Below are positions 24,755 through 37,009 of a stretch of 37,078 nt of DNA, one piece after another. The DNA lies in NCBI GenBank assembly GCA_002701645.1, contig NZWP01000021.1, positions 1 to 37,078 on the forward strand. The letters are read 5' to 3'. Position 1 is the first letter of the stretch, and each line of letters opens with the position of its first letter. Position numbers and translations under genes: made by a program. This stretch comes from Fidelibacterota bacterium. Its GTDB lineage: Bacteria > Fidelibacterota > Marinisomatia > Marinisomatales > Marinisomataceae. The notes below the pieces were generated by a model. The model saw only the letters and a list, made by a program, of their open reading frames with translations, made no database searches and was not told where the DNA came from.

Positions 24755-26046
24755 TTTAATTTCCTTTTTTTAGTATTTAGTATATTCATTGACTCTCTAT
24801 ATTTTGCTACAGTTCTTCTTGCAATTGAAAAGTCTTTGGCGTCTAATAATTGTACAATCTCTAAATCAGATAAAGGCTGATTTTTATCTTCTGATTCTAC
24901 AATATTTTTTATAGCAGTTTTTAATTCTTCTGCTCCCACTATTTTACCAGATTTTTTTATTATTTTGCTAGTAAAAAAACTTTTCAAACTTAATATCCCT
25001 AGTGGGCTATCAATATATTTATTTTTTACAGTTCTGCTGATACTTGATATGTCCATATCAATTTTTTTAGCAATATCTTCTAATTTCAAAGGATTTGGAT
25101 GCTGTTGTTTTTCAGACAAATAATCATGCTGTATGTGAATAATCTCATTTACCACTTTTCTTAAGGTATTTGATCGAAATAAGATTGTATCTAATAAATT
25201 CTGTGCGCTACTAATGTGGTCATCAATAAATTTTTTCTCTTCTTTGGGAGTTGCTGCATTCATTGCTGCATTTAAATACTCATTGGATATTTTAAATCTA
25301 TTGAGATGTCTATCATTAATTAGAATAATCCATTCTTCATCTTTCATTTTTAAAATAACATCTGGGTTGATTTGTTGATTTTCCACATTGAGATCTACTA
25401 TAGGTGCAAAATTTTTTGAAGAAATAATACTTAATGCATTATCAAAATCAGTATCTGAGCAAGATAAGGAAGATTTAATATCTAAAAATTTCTGATTAAG
25501 GAATTCGTCAAAATGATTGCTAATAATCTTCAATGCTATCTTTTCTTCTGGATTCATTTGCAATATGAGATATTCCTGTAAATTTTTACAACCTACTCCT
25601 TTCGGATTCAATGTTTTAACAAATTCTAAGATGCTTTCTACGTCCTCCATGCTAGAATCAGTACTATCTGCAATTAACTCTAATTCTGAATCTAAGAAAC
25701 CGCTATTGTCCACATTCAATATAATTTGTTGGGCTATTTCTTTTGATAGCTTATCAAGTTCAGACTGATCAATTTGGCTTATAAGATTATCAATGACATT
25801 CTTATCTTCTGGTAAATTAGATAAAAATAAATCATAATTTTGTTGATTATCAAGACCATAGCTTTCATAATCCTTATCTTTAAAATCTTCTATATTCTTT
25901 TCAATTAAAACGGGATTTTTTTGAATTTCATTCTCTAATTCTTTCTCGATATCATCCAGCCCAAGCTCTAAAAAACTAGATTGGAGTATTTGTTTTGGTA
26001 TTATAGACTGCTTTTGTCTAATCTTGGTAGAAAGCTTATTCATCAA
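24751..26046 (-). CDS. rpoN: RNA polymerase sigma-54 factor
   Basis: Alternative sigma factor that recognises -24/-12 promoters and needs an AAA+ activator. The 431-residue protein has the Gln/Leu-rich activator-interacting region (about 1-50), the core-binding domain in the middle, and the DNA-binding end with an HTH around DISSISRTVKNKYI and the RpoN box ARRTVAKYR (409-417). It follows lptB with a four-base overlap, the same order as in Proteobacteria (lptB-rpoN), but hpf and ptsN, which often follow there, are replaced by argF. No activator gene is in the window. Confidence 0.96.
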   Translation of the reverse strand: MMNKLSTKIRQKQSIIPKQILQSSFLELGLDDIEKELENEIQKNPVLIEKNIEDFKDKDYESYGLDNQQNYDLFLSNLPEDKNVIDNLISQIDQSELDKLSKEIAQQIILNVDNSGFLDSELELIADSTDSSMEDVESILEFVKTLNPKGVGCKNLQEYLILQMNPEEKIALKIISNHFDEFLNQKFLDIKSSLSCSDTDFDNALSIISSKNFAPIVDLNVENQQINPDVILKMKDEEWIILINDRHLNRFKISNEYLNAAMNAATPKEEKKFIDDHISSAQNLLDTILFRSNTLRKVVNEIIHIQHDYLSEKQQHPNPLKLEDIAKKIDMDISSISRTVKNKYIDSPLGILSLKSFFTSKIIKKSGKIVGAEELKTAIKNIVESEDKNQPLSDLEIVQLLDAKDFSIARRTVAKYRESMNILNTKKRKLK

Positions 26047-26771
26047 TCTAATCTAAATTTTTTTCCTAGATAAATTCTTCTGACTTCTTCGTCATTTGCA
26101 AGTGTTTCTGCATCTCCAGATTTTAAAATTTCTCCACTATGTAACAAATAGGATCTATCTGTAATAGATAAAGTTTCCCTGACATTATGATCAGTAATTA
26201 ATACACCTATATTTTTCTTTTTTAATGACATAATCATCTGCTGAATATCTTCTACTGCAATTGGATCTACCCCAGCAAATGGCTCATCTAAAAGTACAAA
26301 ATCAGGCTTTAAAGCTAAAGTACGACATATTTCAACGCGCCTTCTTTCTCCACCAGATAAACTTGAACCTAAACTTTTTCTTAGATGATTAATATTGAAT
26401 TGATCTAACAATTCATCAATTAAATTATTTTGCTCAATATCTTTTGGTAAAACTGTTTCTAGAACAATTTTAAGATTATTCTCTACCGTCAACTTTCCAA
26501 AAATAGATGGCTCTTGAGCTAAATATCCAATACCCATTCTTGCACGCTTATACATTGGAAGATTTGTGATGTTCACATTATCTAACAATATAGTACCAGA
26601 TGAAGGTCGAATCATCCCTGTAATCATATAGAAGGTGGTAGTTTTCCCGGCTCCATTAGGACCTAGCAAGCCAACGATTTCTCCTTTTTCTAAATGGATA
26701 TCAATATTGTTTACAACATCCTTTTGAGAATATTTTTTTTTCAAATTTTTTGCGCTTAATATTTTACTCAC
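26043..26771 (-). CDS. lptB: LPS export ABC transporter ATPase LptB
   Basis: Cytoplasmic ATPase that powers extraction of LPS from the inner membrane with LptF, LptG and LptC. The 242-residue protein has Walker A GPNGAGKTT (37-45), the Q-loop YLAQEPSIF, the signature LSGGERRRVEICR and Walker B FVLLDEPFAGVDP, followed by the switch His in TDHNVRETL. The LAQEPSIF and GERRRVEI wording is typical of LptB and not of branched-amino-acid ATPases. It overlaps lptC by eight bases and rpoN by four. lptF and lptG are not in the window. Confidence 0.95.
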   Translation of the reverse strand: MSKILSAKNLKKKYSQKDVVNNIDIHLEKGEIVGLLGPNGAGKTTTFYMITGMIRPSSGTILLDNVNITNLPMYKRARMGIGYLAQEPSIFGKLTVENNLKIVLETVLPKDIEQNNLIDELLDQFNINHLRKSLGSSLSGGERRRVEICRTLALKPDFVLLDEPFAGVDPIAVEDIQQMIMSLKKKNIGVLITDHNVRETLSITDRSYLLHSGEILKSGDAETLANDEEVRRIYLGKKFRLD

Positions 26772-27276
26772 TGTTAATAGAGCCTCTTGGTTTTGTAATT
26801 TTCCAATTTGTTAAATCAATATTAGATTCAAATCCTGTACCGTATAGTGTATCAAAATTTCCAGAGATAAAAGTTAGACTTGCATCGGTAAAAATTTTAT
26901 CCGCTTTATTATCCCAAAGCAATGAATCTGTCCACAGCTGTTGCCCATTATCAGCTGCAACTACCACATCTCCGAATGCATTGATTTTATTCTCTTTTTC
27001 ACTTACAAACGCATAGTTGGAAGTAATAAGTGATGTATGCTGATAGCTATCATCATAAAGATCTACATTAACCTCATCCGTTAATCTTAATTCTAAATTC
27101 TCATTATTACGTTCTAAGAGTTTTGATTTAATAATGGCTTTAATATTGCCTTGTTCAGTTAATGTAATCTCTACATCAACAGAGAGTTGATCGTGTATAT
27201 CATCTAAAGATTCCTCAACCTGATAAGACCTAGAACAACTAATCAAAATAAAAAATAGTATTAAATAATAATTCAT
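26764..27276 (-). CDS. lptC: LPS export protein LptC, predicted lipoprotein
   Basis: Periplasmic link in the LPS bridge between LptBFG and LptA. The 170-residue protein has the beta-jellyroll pattern, ending in the conserved GTGFESNIDLTNWKI segment. The N-terminus is not a plain membrane anchor: LISC (Cys14) after a short hydrophobic run fits a lipobox, so it is probably a lipoprotein. It overlaps kdsC by four bases and lptB by eight. lptA, which separates lptC and lptB in E. coli, is missing here and must be elsewhere or replaced. Confidence 0.88.
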   Translation of the reverse strand: MNYYLILFFILISCSRSYQVEESLDDIHDQLSVDVEITLTEQGNIKAIIKSKLLERNNENLELRLTDEVNVDLYDDSYQHTSLITSNYAFVSEKENKINAFGDVVVAADNGQQLWTDSLLWDNKADKIFTDASLTFISGNFDTLYGTGFESNIDLTNWKITKPRGSINSE

Positions 27277-27795
27277 CGCAACTCAGAAAGTAGCTGATCT
27301 AGCAATTGGTCAAAATCTCCTCTTGATGCAATAAGCAAGTCAATTACTTCTCTGACCGCTCCTTTGCCACCAGTTTTTTTGGTTATATAATGTGCGCAGC
27401 TTGCAACATATTCAGGGGCATTTGGAACAGAAACAGCAAAACCAACTTTTTCTAAGATAGGGATATCAATAATATCATCTCCCATAAAACAAATTTCATC
27501 ATCTTCTAGATTATGCTTTTTCTTTAATTCATTATACGAATCAATCTTCCTAATCACTCCATTATACACATCATCAATTTGTAATTCTTCTGCCCTAGAC
27601 TCTGTAGTAGCGGATTCTCTTCCAGTAATCCATGCTGTCTTAATACCAAGATCTAAAAGTCGTAGCATTACAAATCCAACTCCATCTAGAACATTGAAGC
27701 TTTTTGATTCTTCACCTGCAGTATCTTTAATAAATTGTCCATCCGTAAGAATACCGTCTACGTCACAAATAAATAGTTTAATATTTTTCAGATTT

Positions 27796-27803
<8 letters not shown>
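27273..27803 (-). CDS. kdsC: 3-deoxy-D-manno-octulosonate 8-phosphate phosphatase
   Basis: Removes phosphate from Kdo-8-phosphate to give Kdo. It is a HAD-family enzyme of 176 residues with FICDVDGILTDG (nucleophile Asp14 and acid Asp16), the ITGRES motif and MGDDIIDIP, the pattern of KdsC proteins without a large cap. I use ATG 27803, four codons inside the longest frame, because a GGAAAGAAG purine run lies just upstream and the family starts close to the DVDG strand. It overlaps kdsA by eight bases and lptC by four. Confidence 0.93.
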
Positions 27804-30916
<3,113 letters not shown>

Positions 30917-30920
<4 letters not shown>

Positions 30921-31228
30921 TTACTTGCCTTTTTCAGGACTAAAGGAACTTCGATATAATCCTTCGATGATTCTGGGCTATTTTCAATCACGGAATCTCT
31001 ATCTAAAGAGTCTTCAAATGCATCCTCTCTTAGTGGACTCTTCATATCATGCACATTCACTAACTCATCTACATCTTCTGTATCTACTTCGTTTAACAGA
31101 TCCATATGGTCCAATATATTGTTCATATCTTCTGTATGCCTTACTAATTCTTCTTGTGAAAGAGAGAGTCGTGAAAGGGATGCTATTTTTTCAACTTCTT
31201 TTTCGGATACTTTTTGTTTTTTCGACAT
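30917..31228 (-). CDS. gatC: Asp-tRNA(Asn)/Glu-tRNA(Gln) amidotransferase subunit C
   Basis: Small subunit that holds the GatCAB amidotransferase together; the complex corrects Glu-tRNA(Gln) and Asp-tRNA(Asn). The 103-residue protein has the standard layout: an N-terminal helix with VEKIASLSRLSLSQEE, the central LDHMDLLNEVDTEDV and the conserved end with SPLREDAFED. gatA and gatB are not in the window. It is the first gene of the nine-gene overlapping run; a possible promoter lies just upstream at 31249-31275. Confidence 0.93.
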
Positions 31229-31248
31229 AGTAAAATTATTTAAAAGAA

Positions 31249-31275
31249 TTTATAAGATAAGTATCTTTTCATCAA
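31249..31275 (-). promoter_or_regulatory. Tentative promoter for the gatC-argF operon
   Basis: In the 65-base gap before gatC the minus strand shows TTGATG (31270-31275) and TATAAA (31249-31254), 15 bases apart, which is shorter than ideal. The leader would be about 14 bases. It is the only gap upstream of nine overlapping genes, but read-through from the efflux operon is an equal possibility. Confidence 0.25.
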
Positions 31276-31293
31276 GGAAAAGCAAGATAAAGC

Positions 31294-32559
31294 TTATTCG
31301 TAACGCATTGAATCAATAGGATTTAAATTTGATGCTTTAATAGCAGGATATAATCCAAATATAATCCCCATTGATGCACAAATCTGAATGCTATAGAAAA
31401 CCCAATTGAATGGAATAACTGGGTCTTGGCCTAAAAAGAACGCAATAACATTACCAAATGATAAGCCTAAAATAATGCCAATTATTCCTCCAATAATTGA
31501 TATTAACATTGCTTCAATTAAAAATTGTAAAAATATATCAATCTTCCTTGCTCCAAGAGCTTTACGTACACCAATTTCTTTGATACGTTCTGTGAGCGAG
31601 ACCAACATAATATTTGCAATTCCAATTCCAGCAACTAATAAAGAGATTCCAGCAACTAAGCCAATAAAAATAGTTAGATAACCTGTGAATTCTTCAAAAG
31701 TGCCCATTAATTGCTCATTAGTTGCGATATAAAAATTATTCTCTTCACCTGGAGGTATCTTTCGAATTGCACGAAATACACCAACCGCTTCATCTGTTGC
31801 TGCATCTATAGTATCCATTGATTCAGATTCTAATAATAGCATTATGTCCGCTCTTCTCCAGTGTCGGCCGCCAAAAGATTGTAAAAAAGTAGAAATTGGA
31901 ATACCAATCATCGCATCCATACTTTGACCTAATAGCTCGCCTTTTGGTGCCAATAAACCAATAATTTCAAATGGGAGATTATCAATTTTAATAGTTTGAC
32001 CTACTGGGTCTGAATGAGGAAATAACTCTTCTTTAATATCATATCCAATCATAGCAACGCGTGTACGGTTATCTATATCTTGTTGACTGATATTTCTTCC
32101 ACCAATAATCTCATACTTATTTAATGAGAGAATATCTCCATCTCCACCCCAAAAACTAGTTAGCCTATTTTTTAATTCATTTTTACCGACACTAATTGTG
32201 CGATCACTAGGTTCTTCTGCTACTGTTGCTGATATATGTTTTGTAAGTGTTAAAGAGCGTTTTAATTGCTCATATTCTGACCACGTAATATTTGGTTTAT
32301 TACGAGCATTCCTATCTCCACTACCAAAACTAATCTGAATTGGATTATCTTTTGTGATATAAAAAACATTAGTTTTCATTTCACTAACTAAGCCAGAGTA
32401 AGATTTTTCAAAGGTTGCTAATACAGTCATAATAGCAATGATAGATGATACACCAACTGTAATACCTAAAAGAGTTAATGATGTACGTAATTTAGTTTGG
32501 CCAAAATAAAATAAGACTCCGCCAATAGCATCTCTTAAATAATTGATAATTCTATTCAT
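31294..32559 (-). CDS. MacB/FtsX-type ABC transporter permease (second of pair)
   Basis: Inner-membrane permease of about 421 residues with the MacB_PCD and FtsX layout: one span near the start (about 24-48, TLLGITVGVSSIIAIM), a large periplasmic domain (about 50-280), and three spans in the last 150 residues with the coupling motif LTERIKEIGVRKALGARK. The start at ATG 32559 gives an eight-base overlap with the first permease; the frame could also open at an ATG (32571) or a TTG (32574) just upstream, without a better ribosome site. Together with the first permease and the separate ATPase it should form a heterodimeric MacB-like machine that moves substrates to TolC without crossing the inner membrane. 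Confidence 0.9.
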   Translation of the reverse strand: MNRIINYLRDAIGGVLFYFGQTKLRTSLTLLGITVGVSSIIAIMTVLATFEKSYSGLVSEMKTNVFYITKDNPIQISFGSGDRNARNKPNITWSEYEQLKRSLTLTKHISATVAEEPSDRTISVGKNELKNRLTSFWGGDGDILSLNKYEIIGGRNISQQDIDNRTRVAMIGYDIKEELFPHSDPVGQTIKIDNLPFEIIGLLAPKGELLGQSMDAMIGIPISTFLQSFGGRHWRRADIMLLLESESMDTIDAATDEAVGVFRAIRKIPPGEENNFYIATNEQLMGTFEEFTGYLTIFIGLVAGISLLVAGIGIANIMLVSLTERIKEIGVRKALGARKIDIFLQFLIEAMLISIIGGIIGIILGLSFGNVIAFFLGQDPVIPFNWVFYSIQICASMGIIFGLYPAIKASNLNPIDSMRYE

Positions 32560-33766
32560 GGCGTAGTGCATCAATTGGGTTCAAATTAGCTGCTGTTCTT
32601 GCTGGAATCATACCAGCTGACACTCCTATAAAAACACAAACCATAAAAGTATAAAAAATTAATAATAGATTAAATTCGACTGGTAGATACGATGATAATG
32701 CCACAGTGATCAATTTTACTAAAATAATTCCAGTACTACCTCCAATGATTGATATAGCAACTGCTTCACTTAAAAATTGTACCAAAATATTATTATTGGT
32801 TGCTCCCATTGCCTTTCTAATTCCAATTTCTCGGGTACGTTCTCTCACAGATACAAACATTACATTCATAATACCAATAGCAGATACGACAAGAGATATT
32901 CCTGTCACTAAAAATCCCATTCCAGCAATAGCAATCTTGATTGCATCAAATTGTGTTTGATAGGCATCGGCAGAGTTGACAGCAAAATTATCGTTTTCAC
33001 CAGGCTTTAGTTTTCTTGCCAATCTCATAATCATTCCCACTTCTTCTTTAGCTTTTGACATATCTTCTGGTTTGGTTTTTAGAACCAATTCAGCAAAACC
33101 CCATCTAGTTAAAATGCGGTTAAAAGTTGAAGAAGGCATAATGACTAAAGTATCTAGAGTTCCGCCAGGCACCATTCCCATTCCTTGCTTTTTTAATTCC
33201 CCTATTATTTCAAATGTTACACCACCCAACCTTATTTTCTTTCCAATAGGGTTTTCTCCATCAAAAAAACCATCTCTGACTGTACCGCCAACAACAATTA
33301 CTCTTCTCTGTAAATCCCATTCATTCTGCGAAAAGAATCTTCCATTTACAATCTTAGTTCCGCTCAGCATTTCAGCATAGCTAGGGTATACCCCATTGAT
33401 TTGCAAAAATGATGATTTATTGCTAAAAGATCCTCTAGTCCATGTACTCTTTTTTATACTTATATCTGTAACATATGTACTATATCGTGTAATGTATTCA
33501 AGAGAGTCTTCGTCAATTTTTGGGCGATTGCGATATTGCCACCAGTCAAAGTCAAATGACCAGGGCCATGTACCAACATAAATCTTATCATTCCCGAAAT
33601 ACTCCATAGATTTATCAAACTCTTTATCGATACTTGATACACCTGCAGTAACAATACTGACAGTAAAAATACCAATAGTTAAGCCTAATGAAGTTAATAT
33701 AACCCTTGTTAGATTGGTTCTAACTGCTGCAAGGCCAATTAAAATATTTTTAAATATACTATTCAT
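32552..33766 (-). CDS. MacB/FtsX-type ABC transporter permease (first of pair)
   Basis: A 404-residue permease with the same layout as its neighbour: span 1 at about 20-44, periplasmic domain to about 275, and three C-terminal spans with VRERTREIGIRKAMGATNNN between the first two and PARTAANLNPIDALRHE at the end. The two permeases share the architecture and the closing PIDAxRxE motif but clearly differ in the periplasmic domain, which carries Trp/Tyr-rich sequence here (WPWSFDFDWWQYRN). It overlaps the ATPase gene by eight bases. Confidence 0.9.
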   Translation of the reverse strand: MNSIFKNILIGLAAVRTNLTRVILTSLGLTIGIFTVSIVTAGVSSIDKEFDKSMEYFGNDKIYVGTWPWSFDFDWWQYRNRPKIDEDSLEYITRYSTYVTDISIKKSTWTRGSFSNKSSFLQINGVYPSYAEMLSGTKIVNGRFFSQNEWDLQRRVIVVGGTVRDGFFDGENPIGKKIRLGGVTFEIIGELKKQGMGMVPGGTLDTLVIMPSSTFNRILTRWGFAELVLKTKPEDMSKAKEEVGMIMRLARKLKPGENDNFAVNSADAYQTQFDAIKIAIAGMGFLVTGISLVVSAIGIMNVMFVSVRERTREIGIRKAMGATNNNILVQFLSEAVAISIIGGSTGIILVKLITVALSSYLPVEFNLLLIFYTFMVCVFIGVSAGMIPARTAANLNPIDALRHE

Positions 33767-34448
33767 CTACAACAATTTTGCCGTCAAAAAGCTCTACTCT
33801 TCTTTTTGCTCTTCTTGCTATCGATTCTTCATGAGTAACAATAATTAATGTATTGCCAGCTTTATGCAATTCATCAAAGAAATTTAGAATTTCAATCCCA
33901 CTTTTTGAATCTAAATTTCCTGTAGGTTCATCAGCTAAAATAATAGATGGTTTGTTAACCAATGCACGCGCAATTGCAACACGCTGTCTTTGTCCGCCAG
34001 ATAATTCACTTGGTTTGTGATCCATTCTATCGGATAATCCAACAATGCTAAGTGCTTCTTCTGAGCGCTGAAGCCTCTTTGTTTTACCCAATGAAGAATA
34101 AATCAATGGGACTTCCACATTTTTTAGAGAAGTAAGCTTTGGCAACAAGTTGAATGTCTGAAAAACAAAACCAATTTTTTCATTTCTAATATTTGCAAGC
34201 TGGCTATCATTCATCTCTGATATTAGTTCATTATTGAATTTATATACTCCTTTTGTAGGAACATCCAAACAACCAATCATATTCATTAGTGTCGATTTTC
34301 CAGAACCAGATGGTCCCATAATAGAAATAAAATCATTTTCATAGATACTTATTGAGACATCATCTAATGCTTTTACAACATTATTACCTAGATGATAAAT
34401 CTTAGAGATTGAATCCATAGATATAATTTCTTTTTTTGATTTAGGCAT
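33759..34448 (-). CDS. ABC transporter ATPase (MacB/LolD type)
   Basis: A stand-alone ATPase of 229 residues for the two permeases that follow. Walker A is GPSGSGKST (45-53), the signature [15 protein letters not shown] and Walker [14 protein letters not shown] are complete, and the NLDSKSG ending is typical of the MacB/LolD/FtsE branch. In E. coli MacB this domain is fused to the permease; here it is separate. It starts 14 bases after the adaptor gene and overlaps the first permease by eight. The adaptor and TolC genes upstream favour a MacAB-like efflux role over LolCDE lipoprotein export. Confidence 0.93.
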   Translation of the reverse strand: MPKSKKEIISMDSISKIYHLGNNVVKALDDVSISIYENDFISIMGPSGSGKSTLMNMIGCLDVPTKGVYKFNNELISEMNDSQLANIRNEKIGFVFQTFNLLPKLTSLKNVEVPLIYSSLGKTKRLQRSEEALSIVGLSDRMDHKPSELSGGQRQRVAIARALVNKPSIILADEPTGNLDSKSGIEILNFFDELHKAGNTLIIVTHEESIARRAKRRVELFDGKIVVDE

Positions 34449-34462
34449 TATACTTTTAAGCT

Positions 34463-35728
34463 TTAATTGCTTGAGTCCGGTCTACCACCACCGCGCTTAT
34501 AGCTTTTTTCAGATTGTTCTTTAATAGTGATGGCTGCTCCATCGTACAGATCTCTACTTATTGCTACAAATCCTCCCGTCACAATCTCTTCTTCTTCTTC
34601 AAGACCGGATAATACTTCATAATCTCTATCTCCAACAATCCCTACTTCTACAAAACGTTGCTCTACAGTATTACCATTAACAACAAATACAACGGTTCTG
34701 TTTTTCTTGCCTCTTTGATTCTTATTTTGATCTTTTTTGTTCAAGCTTGAAGTTGTTTCAGCGCCCACTGTAAGTGATACTTTAGATTCGGGTTTTTTCT
34801 TTGCTGATTCTCTAGGTGTAGTGAGAGATTGAATCGGAATCGCAAGTGCTTGATTACGTTCCTCTGTAACAATTTCAACAGTAGCGCTCATTCCAGGGCG
34901 CATACCATCTACAACTTCTAACATTTGTATCTTCACTTGGAAATTAGTGACTTGCTGTTGAGAGCCGCCACTAGATGTGATAGAAGCATATGCTACTTCT
35001 TTAACTACTCCTTTAAATGTCTGATCTTGATATGCATCTACTTCTACTATTGCAATATCATTAATAGAAATATCTGCAATATCATTTTCGTTTACATTGA
35101 CATAAACTTCCATTTTTGAAAGATCTGATAATTTTAATAATACGCTCGGATTGAACATACCACCTTGAGCTAAATCACCTACTTCTCCATCAATAAATGT
35201 AATCGTTCCATCTTGAGGTGCAATAAGCCTTAACTTCGAAAGAGCGTCTTCATCTTGAATATATCTTGCTCCAGCACTATTAAAAGAACTGAGAGCAGAA
35301 GCATAAGAGGAATTTGTATTTTCCATTTCCTGATCAGAAATCAATCCTTGCTCATATAATTTTTCCTGTCTTATCTGTTGTGATTTTCTTTGTTGAAGTT
35401 GTACTTTTGTCGCTTCAACACCTGCTCTAGATGCCTCTGTTGCAGCTTTTTGCTGACGATCATCTAATGCCATTAAGAAATCACCCTTTTTTACAAAATC
35501 ACCTTCTTTGACAGCAATATCTGTAATATAAGTCGTATTATTTGCACTTAATTTTACTTCTGTTTCTGGCGTTAATACTCCATCAGCAACTACTTTGCTT
35601 TGTAGATATTTTCTTTCAAGCTTCATCGTAGAAACTTCAATTGACCCATCGCTATCTGATGAAGACATAAAATATGCACCTAAGCATAATACTAAAACAC
35701 CCAACCCAGCTTTCATCTTATTATTCAC
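34463..35728 (-). CDS. Periplasmic adaptor protein (MacA/HlyD family)
   Basis: Links the inner-membrane permeases to TolC. The 421-residue protein has an N-terminal span (about 6-21), a biotinyl-lipoyl-like half (LSANNTTYITDIAVKEGDFV), a Gln/Glu-rich alpha hairpin (about 95-160), the second lipoyl half (LRLIAPQDGTI) and beta-barrel domains with MRPGMSATVEI. A basic insert near 305-345 (Lys-rich, unlike the rest) and a Gly/Arg-rich tail are unusual. The start is GTG 35728; AAGGAG five bases upstream lies over the tolC stop codon. It is the second gene of the efflux operon. Confidence 0.92.
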   Translation of the reverse strand: MNNKMKAGLGVLVLCLGAYFMSSSDSDGSIEVSTMKLERKYLQSKVVADGVLTPETEVKLSANNTTYITDIAVKEGDFVKKGDFLMALDDRQQKAATEASRAGVEATKVQLQQRKSQQIRQEKLYEQGLISDQEMENTNSSYASALSSFNSAGARYIQDEDALSKLRLIAPQDGTITFIDGEVGDLAQGGMFNPSVLLKLSDLSKMEVYVNVNENDIADISINDIAIVEVDAYQDQTFKGVVKEVAYASITSSGGSQQQVTNFQVKIQMLEVVDGMRPGMSATVEIVTEERNQALAIPIQSLTTPRESAKKKPESKVSLTVGAETTSSLNKKDQNKNQRGKKNRTVVFVVNGNTVEQRFVEVGIVGDRDYEVLSGLEEEEEIVTGGFVAISRDLYDGAAITIKEQSEKSYKRGGGRPDSSN

Positions 35729-35737
35729 ATTTTCTCC

Positions 35738-37009
35738 TTATTCATATTTTTTATCTAATGTTCCAAGCAAGTCATCCAAATTTGCTACTTGGATTGCTGC
35801 ATCATATTTAGTTCTTACTAAACTTGAACTAGCTTGAATTAATGCTAATTGTGCATCTAAAAGCTCTAAAATACTTGCTGAACCTAATTCATATTTTTGT
35901 TGTGCTAGTCTTAAATCTTCTTCAGCAGAAAGCAAGACTTCTTCTTGTATGGGAATAATTTCTTGATAATTATTTAATGTATTAATCAGTGCATACAAAC
36001 TTACTTTAGCACTACTTCTTCCAGCATTAAACCGTGTCTCTGCTTGATCTAATTGTAATTTTGAGATTTGAATCGAATTTTTATTTCTAAAACCAGAAAA
36101 AATAGGAATGCTTACTGAGATGTTAGCACTCTTAATGTAATTATCGTCAAAATAAGTTCTAGTAATTTGGTCACTGGAAGATGCATTCATACCCACGCTC
36201 ATATTCACGCTAGGCAAACTAGAGCTCCATGCTTTTTTTACGCTAATCTGTGCTCCCGAAATCTGGTTATCTAATATATTTAAATCAGGGCTATTTGCTA
36301 GCATCAAATTATATGCTTCGTCAAAAGTAGGAACAGATGACATAATATCCATTTTTTCTTCAACATTAACTACTATATCGCTATTGAGAAGTCCCATACT
36401 ATGTCGTAAAGATTTCTCAGAATTCTTTTTGCTTAACTCTCTTGATAAGAAGCTAGATTTTGCAGTTCCATAACGGACTGACGCTTTCAAATAATCTGTT
36501 TTACTAACCGCTCCTAAGTTGTATTGTTTTTCAACTAACTCAAGTTGTTTTTCTGATAATTCTAAATCTTTACCAGCTATATCAAATAATTCAGAATTCT
36601 TCAAGTATTGATAATAATAAGTATATACATCTAATATAATACGTGCTTTTGCCTGTCGTTTTTTCTGTTTTGCAGTATTATAATTATTATCGCTTTGCTT
36701 AAGAGTGTTCACCTTGTTTCCAAAATTAAATAAGCTTTGAGATAGGCTTAATCCCCCACTATATCTCTCAGACGATTCAGAAGAGCTATTTCCATAGGTT
36801 GTCTCACTAAACGAGTTGCTTGCATTCACTGATGGCAACATTAAAGCTCCAGTGGACGCACGATTCAATCTTGCAATTGTTACATCTTGATCTGCTCTTT
36901 TAAGTGATGTCTTATTTTCAAGCGCAATACGCACACATTCATCCACAGTTAATGACTGTGCCATAGATGTTGAAATAAATAGTAAAATAATTAATATATA
37001 TCTGTTCAT
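35738..37009 (-). CDS. TolC-family outer-membrane efflux protein
   Basis: Outer-membrane channel of the efflux system. The 423-residue precursor has a signal peptide cut after about residue 17 (STSMA), then the LTVDECVRIALENK motif that begins most TolC proteins, and two outer-membrane-factor repeats of long helices, the second closing with AQQKYELGSASILELLDAQ. It is somewhat shorter than E. coli TolC, as in many other phyla. It is the first gene of the operon, with AGGAG four bases before the ATG. The 69 bases upstream hold only AT-rich boxes and the promoter may lie outside the window. Confidence 0.93.
   Translation of the reverse strand: MNRYILIILLFISTSMAQSLTVDECVRIALENKTSLKRADQDVTIARLNRASTGALMLPSVNASNSFSETTYGNSSSESSERYSGGLSLSQSLFNFGNKVNTLKQSDNNYNTAKQKKRQAKARIILDVYTYYYQYLKNSELFDIAGKDLELSEKQLELVEKQYNLGAVSKTDYLKASVRYGTAKSSFLSRELSKKNSEKSLRHSMGLLNSDIVVNVEEKMDIMSSVPTFDEAYNLMLANSPDLNILDNQISGAQISVKKAWSSSLPSVNMSVGMNASSSDQITRTYFDDNYIKSANISVSIPIFSGFRNKNSIQISKLQLDQAETRFNAGRSSAKVSLYALINTLNNYQEIIPIQEEVLLSAEEDLRLAQQKYELGSASILELLDAQLALIQASSSLVRTKYDAAIQVANLDDLLGTLDKKYE

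Noticed and set aside
31244-31264. Short hairpin AAGAT/ATCTT between the second permease and gatC
   Set aside because: Five AT-rich pairs without a proper T run do not support a terminator, and the same bases fit a weak promoter.
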